Assembly: GCF_001500065.1 (NCBI RefSeq)
Contig: NZ_LQIN01000005.1
Location: 82,830 to 146,829 of the forward strand
From: Mycobacterium sp. IS-3022
Lineage (GTDB): Bacteria; Actinomycetota; Actinomycetes; Mycobacteriales; Mycobacteriaceae
Direction: 5' to 3'
DNA length: 64,000 bases
Position 1 is the first letter of the stretch; each line of letters starts with the position of its first letter. A program made the translations under genes and the position numbers. The notes under the pieces were generated by a model. The model was not told where the DNA came from. It made no database searches and saw only the letters and a program-made list of their open reading frames with translations. Below, piece after piece: positions 52,948-61,089 of this stretch.

Positions 52948-54060
52948 TCAGCGGCGTGGTGTCGTGGTGACGTGCACGTGGTCGAAGTGACCGTAACCCG
53001 ATCCTGCAGGACCGCTCGGCGTGTAGTAGGTGCCGCGCCAGATCACATCTTGCAAACCGAATCGGCTCGCGTTGCTCATCATGAACGCGAGGATTTCGTC
53101 TCCGAGGGCGATGCCCTCAGGGCTGTCGGGATTGGGGATCATGATGTCGATCGCCAGGCCGCTCGGATGCCACGGCTTCGAGTCCGGCCGCACCCCGTCG
53201 ATTTCGGCGATCTGGGGGAACCGGTGGCTGACGGCGCGGGCAGCCAGGATGGTGTTGGGCTGTAGCCCGGCCTCGTAGGCGACTCCCACGGGCAGCGCCT
53301 CCGGGATCTCCACGGCCGCCGCGGGGGGAGGGACAGCGGCCGGGGGAGGTTGGCCGGGCATCGCGTTCAGTAGAGGGTTGGCCGGCGCGGGCGCAGCCTG
53401 CGGTGGCGGTGATGTCGCCGCGTTGTCGACCACCGCCTGTTGCGCGGGTGTCAACGCCGCGTACTGAGCCTCCGCAGCGGCGATCTGACGCTGCAGTTCT
53501 CTGAATTTCGCCTGCAGGTCTGCGCGCACTGCAACAGACTGCTCCGCCGCGGCGCGGGCGTCAGTGGCCGATTTCTCTGAGGCGTTGGCGGCGGCGGCCG
53601 CGCGCTCACGGGCCACTCGAAAGGCCTTCAACTGATCGGCCGTTACAGCGGCCACCGCCCGCTGCAGAGTCAGCCGGTCGATCAGCTGTTGCGGGGAGCT
53701 TGCCGTCAGCAACGCCGCCCACTGGCCGGTGCGTCCACTCACGTACGTCATCGCCGCCACCCGGTCGGCCGCGGCTTGATGGGGAGCGAGGTGGGAGTTC
53801 GCGGCGTCGAGGGTTGCCTGGTCTGCGCGATGCCGGTCTTCGGCGGCGGTCTGGGCGGCCAGTTTTGCGGCGGCGTCGCGTTGCGCGACGGTGACGGCTT
53901 CCCGACTCTGCAGTGCCTGACGTGACAACTCGTCGAGCTTGGCAAGCGCGTCGGCCGCGGGATCCGCATTTACGTCGCCCGCCAAGGACATCGCCAGGAC
54001 CATGACCGCGGCAGCAAACCCGCCCACTGTTCGTCGAAGAGAGTGGCCCGCCCGACTCAT
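52948..54060 (-). CDS. exported coiled-coil protein with LAS/M15-like peptidase domain
   Basis: This 370-residue exported protein has a signal peptide (GGFAAAVMVLAMSLAGDVNA), then a long alanine-rich coiled coil (residues 35-205) like that of RipA/NlpC proteins, a proline-rich linker (PPPQAAPAPANPLLNAMPGQ) and a C-terminal domain. The latter holds the zinc-site pattern of LAS peptidases: His298 and Asp305 in HPSGLAIDIM, then His361 and His363 in HFDHVHV. Such domains cleave peptidoglycan cross-links or stems. The N-terminal coil might regulate or dimerise it. It converges on the Tat-exported DUF1906 gene, another envelope protein. Confidence 0.82.
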   Translation of the reverse strand: MSRAGHSLRRTVGGFAAAVMVLAMSLAGDVNADPAADALAKLDELSRQALQSREAVTVAQRDAAAKLAAQTAAEDRHRADQATLDAANSHLAPHQAAADRVAAMTYVSGRTGQWAALLTASSPQQLIDRLTLQRAVAAVTADQLKAFRVARERAAAAANASEKSATDARAAAEQSVAVRADLQAKFRELQRQIAAAEAQYAALTPAQQAVVDNAATSPPPQAAPAPANPLLNAMPGQPPPAAVPPPAAAVEIPEALPVGVAYEAGLQPNTILAARAVSHRFPQIAEIDGVRPDSKPWHPSGLAIDIMIPNPDSPEGIALGDEILAFMMSNASRFGLQDVIWRGTYYTPSGPAGSGYGHFDHVHVTTTPRR

Positions 54061-54382
54061 TCGGATTGTCAGGATCCTTCGTTGCAGGGGCCGGGGCTCG
54101 GCCCGGCTACATGTGTCTCGGACAGGTTAGAAACTTGCAACGGCGATGTCTATTCGTCCCCTCGGCGAGATCGTCTTTCGCGACCCTTGGCAGGCTAGCC
54201 AACCGTCTCGTCGGGCCGTTGCGGGCTTGCCATCATCGAGTGGATGCCGCTGCCGCCAGTCCAGCCAGCCGTGTGCTTCCTTGTCACGCGCGTCAGTTGA
54301 GGGCGACCGCTTTCCGATGCGATTGTCAGGGGAGAGCAATTCGCCAGTACAGTCCGACCAGGAAGTCGACTCCTGGAGCAGC
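54061..54382. other. 322-bp intergenic region
   Basis: No gene was recognised between the LAS-like gene and the double-hotdog gene, which are divergent. A GCCGGG-GCTCGG-CCCGGC hairpin lies at 54090-54107. The open frame running upstream of the hotdog ATG is arginine/serine-rich and unlikely to be coding. Confidence 0.5.
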
Positions 54383-55393
54383 ATGTCAGACGTAACCAGC
54401 CATGTGCGCGGGCCGTATTTCGATGAACTCAAGGTGGGCATGGAGTTCGCAGATTCGCCCGCCGTCACCCTTACCGACGGCCTGGTGGCGGCCCACCATG
54501 CCATCGTCGGCAACCGCCTCCGACTGTTTCTGGACGACACGCTCGCTGAGGATGTGACAGGGCACCGGGGCCTGGTCCCCCCGGCCGTGGTGTGGGACAC
54601 CTCGATTGGCCAATCCACGACGGTGACTCAACATGTCAAGGCCAACCTGTTCTACCGGGGTCTGGCGTTCCGTCGGTACCCCGTGGTCGGTGACACTCTT
54701 TCGACGGTCACCACGGTTGACGGGCTCAAGGAAAACACCCGGCGTGAAGGCAGGCGGCCGACGGGACTGGCCGCATTGCACATCGTGACCACCGACCAGC
54801 ACGGCCAGGTGGTGCTTGAGTACTGGCGCTGCGCAATGCTGCCGCTCTCCCCGGACGATTCTGTCGAGGACGGGCCACGAGATGATCTCGCCGTCATCGG
54901 GCGTCAGTCAACACTCGCCGACCTGACCGCGGGTATCGCCGACTGGAACCTCGCCCCTTTCAAGGAGCGCGTCGCCGGCCCGCACTTCGCGGATCTGCAG
55001 GTGGGCCAGACGTGGAATGTCGAAGGGGCCGAACTGGTTTCGTCCGCCCCCGAGTTGGCGCGACTGACCGGCAATCTCGCGACAGTGCACCACGACGCCG
55101 TCGCAGCAGGCGGTTCCCGTCTGGTTTATGGGGGCCACACAATCGGTCTGGCTTTGAACCAGTCGGTCCGAGCGCTGCCGGCGATGGTCACAGTCGGTGG
55201 CTGGGCCGGCTGCGATCATGTCGGCCCGGTGCACGAAGGCGACATGATCAGCTCGGTGGTTACCGTGCAGGGCCTGGAACCCCTTCCGGACGGCGGCGGG
55301 CTGGCACATCTACGCGTCACAGCCGATGCCAACTCCGGCGGCGCTGATGGACGACCGGTGCTGGATTGGACCTTCAGCGCGGTCCTGGCATGA
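54383..55393 (+). CDS. double-hotdog MaoC-like dehydratase
   Basis: This 336-residue protein is made of two MaoC-like hotdog domains. The first begins GPYFDELKVGMEFADSPAVT and contains TDGLVAAHHAIVGNRLRLFL, the second begins GPHFADLQVGQTWNVEGAEL and contains VYGGHTIGLALNQSVRALPA. The hydratase motif is imperfect in both, so catalysis by a less standard residue set, or a stabilising role, is possible. Members of this mycobacterial family act on acyl-CoA in catabolic clusters such as mesaconyl-CoA or steroid side-chain pathways. The ATG at 54383 follows GGAG. A 33-codon frame overlaps its stop but is probably not a gene. Confidence 0.8.
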   Translation: MSDVTSHVRGPYFDELKVGMEFADSPAVTLTDGLVAAHHAIVGNRLRLFLDDTLAEDVTGHRGLVPPAVVWDTSIGQSTTVTQHVKANLFYRGLAFRRYPVVGDTLSTVTTVDGLKENTRREGRRPTGLAALHIVTTDQHGQVVLEYWRCAMLPLSPDDSVEDGPRDDLAVIGRQSTLADLTAGIADWNLAPFKERVAGPHFADLQVGQTWNVEGAELVSSAPELARLTGNLATVHHDAVAAGGSRLVYGGHTIGLALNQSVRALPAMVTVGGWAGCDHVGPVHEGDMISSVVTVQGLEPLPDGGGLAHLRVTADANSGGADGRPVLDWTFSAVLA

Positions 55394-55541
55394 GCGGACA
55401 CCCGGAAGTCCTGTATGCGCGCAGCCGCTCATTGTGCCCGGCAGGCTACGACGATGCGGATGTCAGCGTTTTGGATGGACGCCGCGCATAGGCGATCGAC
55501 GCTGTGGATGGCAGACCACATTCGTGCGGCTTGCGCAGCGG

Positions 55542-56462
55542 TCAATCGTTGAGGATGTCGACGATCCCGTCCCGGTATGTCGTGACTTTGAAATCGGGAA
55601 ATCGGGTGGCGAACTTCGAGGAGTCGAAGATGTTGTCGCCGCGGTAGCGGGGCAGCAGCTCGGACGCTTCCTTGACTGCAGGGTTGAACAATCCGCTGAC
55701 CTTGAACGCGATCTCCGGGACCGTCGTATAGCGGATGTCACGCCCGGTGACGTCCGAGGCGATCTCGATCATCTGCGCATAGGTGAGTCGTTCGGGATCG
55801 GTTGGTAGGTGCCAGGTCTGGCCGTAGGCATCGGGGGTGTTTCCGATCAAACCCATGCCGCGGCTGGCGTCCGGGGTCCAAATCAGGGTTCTTTCCGTGT
55901 GGGCGTTGATCGGGATCATCGGCCGCTTGCCCTGCTTGATGCGGTCGAACACAGCGGAGTTGGTGAGGCTCTTGGTCTTGCCAGGTCCGTAGAACTCCGG
56001 TGCTCGGCAGATGACAGCCTCGATGGTGCCTGCGCGCATCTGGTCGAGCAGCATGGTCGCAATCTGCGCTCGCACGGCCGCTTTGCGGCCGACGGGCTGG
56101 AACGGGGTGTTTTCGACCTGCGACGCGGAGGTCCGCGGGTACATGTACGTGTTGTCGAAGAAGACCAGCTTGGTGCCGTGTTTCTGGCAGGCGGCAATGG
56201 TATTCGCCATCATCACCGGGAACTGCTGCTCCCACAGCGTGGAGTCCATGGGCAGCCCGACAGTCAGGTACGCGACGTCGGTGCCCGCGATGGCGTCTGC
56301 TGTGGCGTCGACGTCCATGAGGTTGGCGGGGAACAGCTGATCGGTGTCGTGGAGTTTGACGGGTTTGCGGCTGACCAGGCGGATGTCCTCGGTGACGTTG
56401 TCGTGCAAGTAGCGGGTAAGTTCCTCGGCGATCTGGCCGTTGGCTCCCAGGACGGTCTGCAT
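55542..56462 (-). CDS. NAD(P)-binding atypical SDR/epimerase-like protein
   Basis: This 306-residue protein belongs to the extended/atypical SDR group. It begins MQTVLGANGQIAEELTRYLH, the NAD(P) loop GANGQIAE, and has VAYLTVGLPMDSTLWEQQFP, KLVFFDNTYMYP and RAPEFYGPGKTKSLTNSAVF. The classical tyrosine-lysine pair is not in the usual spacing, so it may reduce or epimerise by another residue set, or simply sense cofactor. It lies 27 bases after the ADC-like gene and is its operon partner, both preceded by the shared 19-bp repeat. Catalytic role unknown. Confidence 0.82.
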   Translation of the reverse strand: MQTVLGANGQIAEELTRYLHDNVTEDIRLVSRKPVKLHDTDQLFPANLMDVDATADAIAGTDVAYLTVGLPMDSTLWEQQFPVMMANTIAACQKHGTKLVFFDNTYMYPRTSASQVENTPFQPVGRKAAVRAQIATMLLDQMRAGTIEAVICRAPEFYGPGKTKSLTNSAVFDRIKQGKRPMIPINAHTERTLIWTPDASRGMGLIGNTPDAYGQTWHLPTDPERLTYAQMIEIASDVTGRDIRYTTVPEIAFKVSGLFNPAVKEASELLPRYRGDNIFDSSKFATRFPDFKVTTYRDGIVDILND

Positions 56463-56489
56463 TGCTTGTTCCTACTTGATCGGGTGAAC

Positions 56490-57428
56490 CTACTTTGCCG
56501 GGAACGAGACGGGTACGGGAATGTGCAGGGCGTTCTGGCACTCGGTGAAGACGTCCAAGCGCAGCGCCTTGATCGGCTTGAGGGAGCGGATGTCGTCGGT
56601 CAACCGTCCGGAACCCAACTCCACTGACGCGTCTTTCGGCAACAGCTTGCTGCCCACGGACAGGGTGTTGGCCTGGCTCAGCGTGGCGTTCCAGCCGCCA
56701 TTGAGTTCGGTGTACGAGATCAGTGTCGAGACCTGGGTTCCGGTAGGGATCTGCTTCTGCTTCGGGGTTGCGACGTCGAGCGCGATGTCGGTGCCACCGG
56801 CGTCGTTGGCCACCCGGGCCGTGGTCCGCTGCTCGTCGATGTCGACGTCTATCTCTGTGACCCATTTCGGGAAGCCGTAGCCGTCGTGTCCGCGGACCTG
56901 GGCGATCTCGGTGTTCACCGGCAGCGACAGGACGTAGGCGTGCATCGCGTCGTTGGCCAGAGCGGACAGCAGGTCGGCGGTAGGGAGCTTGCCGTGTCGT
57001 GCGGGGCGGACCGCGATGCCGACGGTGGCCTCGGTGTAGAAGTCGATGTCGCACAGGTCGTAGCGGAAGAACACCACGGAGAACAACCCGACACCCGGGG
57101 CGATCTGCAGGGGGTCCAACTCACGAGGAAGCCGGGACCGCAGCGCCTTCGTCGGAGCGAGGTAGTTGATCTGCGCCTTCGACATCGCATAGTAGAAGTT
57201 CGGCGTCATAGTCGGACCAATCGCCGACTGGACCTGCGTTTTGGGGAGCGTCCGGAACAAGTCGACGCTGCGCACGCGCGGGTCCACGGCGACCGCATCC
57301 AGGTCGGTGTTCATCCGGTAGCGGTCGTACAGCCCGCCCTTCGGGACGGCGATCTTGCGACCGCCCAGATCAACGTCGACCATATCGGCGACCATGCCCT
57401 CGCTCGAACCCGCGCTCGATGCCATCAT
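56490..57428 (-). CDS. acetoacetate decarboxylase (ADC) family protein
   Basis: This 312-residue protein has the acetoacetate-decarboxylase-like fold. It has LFSVVFFRYDLCDIDFYTEA and, as family mark, RGHDGYGFPKWVTEIDVDID. The Schiff-base lysine of true ADC would lie in GYPKK; here the segment reads GYGFPKWVTE with one lysine. Others in the family lack decarboxylation and bind or isomerise keto acids. The ATG at 57428 follows GGAGGG by nine bases (a GTG one codon earlier is possible). A 19-bp inverted repeat lies just upstream (57444-57462), the same as before the esterase at 58322. Confidence 0.8.
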   Translation of the reverse strand: MMASSAGSSEGMVADMVDVDLGGRKIAVPKGGLYDRYRMNTDLDAVAVDPRVRSVDLFRTLPKTQVQSAIGPTMTPNFYYAMSKAQINYLAPTKALRSRLPRELDPLQIAPGVGLFSVVFFRYDLCDIDFYTEATVGIAVRPARHGKLPTADLLSALANDAMHAYVLSLPVNTEIAQVRGHDGYGFPKWVTEIDVDIDEQRTTARVANDAGGTDIALDVATPKQKQIPTGTQVSTLISYTELNGGWNATLSQANTLSVGSKLLPKDASVELGSGRLTDDIRSLKPIKALRLDVFTECQNALHIPVPVSFPAK

Positions 57429-57443
57429 CACGGTTTCCCTCCA

Positions 57444-57462
57444 ATGTGTGCATTGCTTACAT
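57444..57462. promoter_or_regulatory. 19-bp inverted repeat, copy 1 of shared TetR operator
   Basis: On the plus strand this reads ATGTGTGCATTGCTTACAT. Its reverse complement, ATGTAAGCAATGCACACAT, is the same as copy 2 (58255-58273) but for one central base. Half-sites ATGTAAGC and ATGTGTGC match at six of eight positions in inverted order. It lies 16 bases before the ADC-like gene start. Confidence 0.75.
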
Positions 57463-57619
57463 AGCACGATAGAATCTGATGTGAGCAGAGTCAACATTGC
57501 CCCGAAGTGGGGCAGCGCACGTCACCGGAGGACGATCGCCTCAGCGGCGTGTCCGCCAATTGACCACTGCCGTGCGTTTCATGATTGAGCGCAGAGGAGC
57601 ACAGGAGGACCACGCAGCC

Positions 57620-58198
57620 ATGACTGCGACGACGAAGGGCAGGTATCACCACGGCGACCTGCGCGCCGCGCTGCTGACGACGGCCATGGGCATGCTGGAG
57701 CGGGGCGAGCCGTTCTCCATTCGGGCAGTTGCGCGCGAGGCCGGTGTCTCCCCCACCGCTCCCTACCGGCACTTTCCCGACCGCGACGCCTTGGAGTCCG
57801 CACTGGCGGCTCAAGGGCTACGCGACTTGAAGGCCGACCTGACTCGAGATCGTGAGCTGCCCGGCAACATCGAAGAACTGGCCGAACTCGGCGTCGCCTA
57901 CGTCGAGTTCGCGCTCCGCCGCCCCGCATTGTTCCGGCTGATGTTCGGCAACGAGTGCGACGACCAGAACGACGAACGCGTGCGAGCGGCTGCCGAGGTG
58001 CACGAACTTCTGGCAACCGCGATCACGCGCGTCTTTCCCGACTCCAACCCCATCGACCTCGCCCTCGGTGGTTGGGGGCTGGTCCATGGCCTGGCCTGCC
58101 TCTACCTGGATCGCAAGCTCACCGGTCCATCGATGGAGGACGTCGCCGCTCAGGTTCGCGCGTCCTTCCGCGCTGTGCTCGCCGCCCAACCCCGCTGA
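57620..58198 (+). CDS. TetR-family transcriptional regulator
   Basis: This 192-residue TetR repressor has the N-terminal RYHHGDLRAALLTTAMGMLE, the helix-turn-helix FSIRAVAREAGVSPTAPYRH and then FPDRDALESALAAQG, typical of the KYHHGDLR-containing subfamily. The effector domain includes ALFRLMFGNECDDQNDERVR. The ATG at 57620 follows AGGAGG; the open frame upstream would cross the regulatory region. It sits between the two transcription units carrying the shared 19-bp repeat and is the obvious regulator of both. Confidence 0.88.
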   Translation: MTATTKGRYHHGDLRAALLTTAMGMLERGEPFSIRAVAREAGVSPTAPYRHFPDRDALESALAAQGLRDLKADLTRDRELPGNIEELAELGVAYVEFALRRPALFRLMFGNECDDQNDERVRAAAEVHELLATAITRVFPDSNPIDLALGGWGLVHGLACLYLDRKLTGPSMEDVAAQVRASFRAVLAAQPR

Positions 58199-58254
58199 GT
58201 TCAGCGAGCCGGACTGCCCGCCGTTGACTCCCCGCGTCCGCCGCGCTAGCGTCA

Positions 58255-58273
58255 ATGTAAGCGATGCACACAT
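58255..58273. promoter_or_regulatory. 19-bp inverted repeat, copy 2 of shared TetR operator
   Basis: ATGTAAGCGATGCACACAT matches copy 1 (reverse complement) at 18 of 19 positions, and the match continues one base further on the right. It lies 49 bases before the esterase ATG at 58322. Two such sites at the promoters on both sides of a TetR gene are unlikely by chance. Confidence 0.75.
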
Positions 58274-58321
58274 TCGAGCATCGCAACCCGAATGCGTTCA
58301 GCGCAGAAGTGGAGACACGCC

Positions 58322-59290
58322 ATGTCCGTTGTCCCGCCGCCCATTGCTCCCTACCTCGAGCCCGAGGCCAAGGAACTGTGCCAGCAGACCGACCCGCACC
58401 CACGGATCTACGAGGTGCCGCCTGAGGAGGGCCGCAGGATCCTTTCGGACCTGCAGAGCGGTGAGGGCGTCGACCGCCCTGAGGTCGACGAGGAATGGGT
58501 CGACGTGGATGCCGGCGAGTGGGGAACCGTGCGGACCCGCATCATCCGGCCCAAGGGCACCGATGGGCCGCTGCCGGTCGTGTTCTACATCCACGGTGCG
58601 GGGTGGGTCTTCGGCGACGAACACACCCACGATCGGCTCTTCCGCGAACTCGCCGTCGGTGCGGGTGCCGCCGGGGTCTTCCCGGTGTACGACCGCGCAC
58701 CCGAGAAGAAATATCCCACCCAGGTCGAGCAGAACTACGCCGTCGGTCAGTGGGTCATCGAGCACGGAGCCGACCACGGACTCGACACCTCACGCATCGC
58801 GGTCACCGGCGAGTCCGTCGGCGGCTGCATGTCCGCGGTCTTCGCCCTGATGAACAAGGACAGACGCGGCATCGACCTCAAGGCCCAGGTGCTGCTCTAC
58901 CCCGTCACCAACGCCGACTTCGACACCCCGTCCTACCTACAGTTCGCCGAGGGCTACTACCTCACCCGCGACGGCATGAAGTGGTTCTGGGACGCCTACA
59001 CCACCGACGAGACTCAGCGTGCCGAGAAGTACGCCTCACCCCTGCAGGCGTCCCTCGACGATCTCAAGGGTCTGCCGACCACCCTCGTCATCACCGACGA
59101 GGCCGACGTACTCCGCGACGAGGGCGAGCAGTACGCCAACAAGCTGCGCGAAGCAGGTGTCGACGTCACGTCCGTCCGGGTCGCCGGCATGGTCCACGAC
59201 TTCCTTCTCTTGGACAGCCTCCGCAACACCAAGGCCGCCAACGTCGCTCGCGGCCTCGCGATCGATGCGCTGAAGAAGGCGCTGCACTAG
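58322..59290 (+). CDS. HSL-family alpha/beta hydrolase
   Basis: This 322-residue esterase of the hormone-sensitive-lipase group has HGAG at residues 91-94 (VVFYIHGAGWVFGDEH), Ser165 in VTGESVGGCMSAV, the acid in VITDEADVLRDEGEQYANKL and the base in GMVHDFLLLDSL. The nucleophile elbow GESVGG departs from the usual GDSAGG. The ATG at 58322 follows GGAG by seven bases. It opens a three-gene unit with a DDN-type protein and a DJ-1/PfpI protein, all behind operator copy 2. Confidence 0.9.
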   Translation: MSVVPPPIAPYLEPEAKELCQQTDPHPRIYEVPPEEGRRILSDLQSGEGVDRPEVDEEWVDVDAGEWGTVRTRIIRPKGTDGPLPVVFYIHGAGWVFGDEHTHDRLFRELAVGAGAAGVFPVYDRAPEKKYPTQVEQNYAVGQWVIEHGADHGLDTSRIAVTGESVGGCMSAVFALMNKDRRGIDLKAQVLLYPVTNADFDTPSYLQFAEGYYLTRDGMKWFWDAYTTDETQRAEKYASPLQASLDDLKGLPTTLVITDEADVLRDEGEQYANKLREAGVDVTSVRVAGMVHDFLLLDSLRNTKAANVARGLAIDALKKALH

Positions 59291-59334
59291 CCAGAGGCCT
59301 CCCGCGGCCATGTCGACTCCGAGGAAAGGCACCG

Positions 59335-59775
59335 ATGAACGAGAACACTCTGAAGGACCTGAGCGCCAAGGCGATGAACCTGGCGCACCGCGTGGTCCTG
59401 ACGGTCAGCGGCAACAGACTGCTGTCCACGCCATTCGGGATGCCGGTGGTGGAGTTGCACACGGTCGGGCGCAAGTCTGGACAGCCGAGATCCTGCTATC
59501 TGACCGCACCCGTTCATGATTCGACTTGCGTGGTGCTCGTCGCGTCGAAGGGTGGCGACGATCGCCATCCCGACTGGTACCGCAATCTGCAGGCTAACCC
59601 CGACGCCGAGCTGGTCATTCACGGATCTCGGCGAAAGATGCACGCCCGCACGGCGACTCCGGACGAGAAAGCGGATCTGTGGCCGAAGATCGTTGCGGCG
59701 TATAAGGGCTATGCCGACTACCAGAAGAGGACCAGCCGCGACATTCCCGTGGTGATCTGCGAGCTGCGGGACTGA
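59335..59775 (+). CDS. DDN-type deazaflavin (F420)-dependent nitroreductase-family protein
   Basis: This 146-residue protein belongs to the DDN/AclJ family, many members of which use F420 in mycobacteria. It has PVVELHTVGRKSGQPRSCYL and VLVASKGGDDRHPDWYRNLQ, then ANPDAELVIHGSRRKMHART, the conserved split-barrel core. It would reduce an activated double bond or a quinone-like compound. The ATG at 59335 follows GAGGAAAGG. It lies 44 bases after the esterase and 40 bases before the DJ-1/PfpI gene. Confidence 0.87.
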   Translation: MNENTLKDLSAKAMNLAHRVVLTVSGNRLLSTPFGMPVVELHTVGRKSGQPRSCYLTAPVHDSTCVVLVASKGGDDRHPDWYRNLQANPDAELVIHGSRRKMHARTATPDEKADLWPKIVAAYKGYADYQKRTSRDIPVVICELRD

Positions 59776-59815
59776 CAACCACAATGCAACAACAACACAC
59801 AAGACAGGGCTGAAG

Positions 59816-60502
59816 ATGACGAAGCGAATCCTGAACGTTGTCACCAACGTCGCCCACTATGACGACCCAAGCCACCCGACTGGACTCTGGCTGTCCGAAC
59901 TCACCCATGCCTGGCACGTTTTCGACGAGCACGGCTTCGAGCAGACTCTCGTCAGCCCTGCCGGCGGCAAAGTGCCGCTGGAGCCCAGAGCGCTGAAATT
60001 CCCCAACTACGACAAGACCGCCAAGGCCTGGCGCGCCGACCCCGCCAAGATGGCCCTGCTGGAGAACACGCTGAGCCCCGACGAGATCGACTCAGCCGAC
60101 TACGACGCCATCTACTTCACCGGCGGCCACGCTGTCATGTACGACTTCCCCGACAGCGAGGGCTTGCAACGGATCACGCGGGAGCTCTACGAACGGGGCG
60201 CCATCGTTTCGTCGGTATGCCACGGCTACTGCGGACTCCTCAACACCAAGCTCTCCGACGGCTCCTATCTCATCGCCGGCAAGAAGATGACCGGGTTCGC
60301 CTGGCAAGAAGAGGTCCTCGCCCGCGTGGACAAGCTCGTCCCCTACAACGCCGAGGAACGGGCTAAAGAGCGTGGCGCGCTCTATGAAAAGGGCCTGATT
60401 CCCTTCACCTCCTACGCTGTCGTCGACGGAAATCTCGTCACTGGACAAAATCCGGGCTCCGCCAAGGAGACAGCCAAAAAGGTTGCTGCAGTTCTTCACT
60501 AA
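59816..60502 (+). CDS. DJ-1/PfpI-family protein (class I glutamine amidotransferase-like)
   Basis: This 228-residue protein of the DJ-1/PfpI group has a nucleophile elbow IVSSVCHGYCGLLN with the conserved cysteine, YFTGGHAVMYDFPDS upstream, and GLWLSELTHAWHVFDEHGFE carrying the conserved glutamate. Members act as glyoxalase III, chaperones or hydrolases; the family with C-terminal TGQNPGSAKETAKKV is near Hsp31/YajL-like enzymes. It ends the unit, followed by a stem-loop at 60524-60545. A role in handling reactive carbonyls would fit a keto-acid-related regulon. Confidence 0.87.
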   Translation: MTKRILNVVTNVAHYDDPSHPTGLWLSELTHAWHVFDEHGFEQTLVSPAGGKVPLEPRALKFPNYDKTAKAWRADPAKMALLENTLSPDEIDSADYDAIYFTGGHAVMYDFPDSEGLQRITRELYERGAIVSSVCHGYCGLLNTKLSDGSYLIAGKKMTGFAWQEEVLARVDKLVPYNAEERAKERGALYEKGLIPFTSYAVVDGNLVTGQNPGSAKETAKKVAAVLH

Positions 60503-61089
60503 CCAGTTTGACCAAATGAGTGTCTCGTTCCTTTCCGTGAACGAGGTCAGATCCCCGCCGCGTCGGCGATCTCCAGAGCTTTGTGCACCAGCGTGTCGAT
60601 CCGCTCGAGGGTCGGCATTCCTGCTGCGCCCTGGTTCTGCGGCTCGTCTATCGCCCGGCGCACCGAGCTTGTGAATCTTCGCTGCAAGAGTCCAGCTCAA
60701 GGTATGTGGTGGGTTGCGATTGCAGGTACTCGAACCCTGGGCCATCTTCGCAATGCTTCGAACTGAGTTCATATAGGTAGTCTCACCAAATCGCTTCTAC
60801 GGACCGTTCGGCCTGTAGCTCCTTCTCGGCGCGCGCGGTACGGGGGTCACGTCGTGCTGGGTCTGCATTCTGAACTCAGCATGTTATGGTCTTCCCATGC
60901 CATATACGAGCTTGGGACAGGGGTGCGTTGCCAGGCTCGGCGTGTGACGGGTCGGATCAGTCACCAGGTCGTCCGACGGCGTCGCCGGACGCGGCGGCGG
61001 ATGAATGTGCTGCACCATCGCCGACCGGTCGCGGTGCGCGACGGGTGCTCTGGCTCTTCGAGAACAAACACAACTGTGCAGGAGGATCA
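60503..61089. other. 587-bp region with only degenerate coding traces
   Basis: After the DJ-1/PfpI gene there is a CTCGTTC-CTTTCCGT-GAACGAG hairpin (60524-60545), a candidate terminator. Two minus-strand frames look faintly coding: one ending at 60549 (tail LERIDTLVHKALEIADAAGI) and one ending at 60783 (tail AEKELQAERSVEAIW), each without a proper start or family; they may be decayed genes. A -10-like TATGGT near 60885 could serve the oxidoreductase gene. Confidence 0.4.
60524..60545 (+). terminator. hairpin after the DJ-1/PfpI gene
   Basis: Perfect 7-base arms CTCGTTC and GAACGAG around an 8-base loop, starting 22 bases after the stop codon. Confidence 0.5.

Noticed and set aside
55390..55490. 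33-codon frame overlapping the hotdog gene stop
   Set aside because: Very short, without a ribosome-binding site or any family-like pattern.
60690..60770. A T-arm-like sequence (CAGGGTTCGAGTACCTG) on the minus strand, resembling a tRNA or an attachment site
   Set aside because: No D-arm, anticodon arm or acceptor pairing could be built around it, and there is no CCA-side stem, so a tRNA is not supported.
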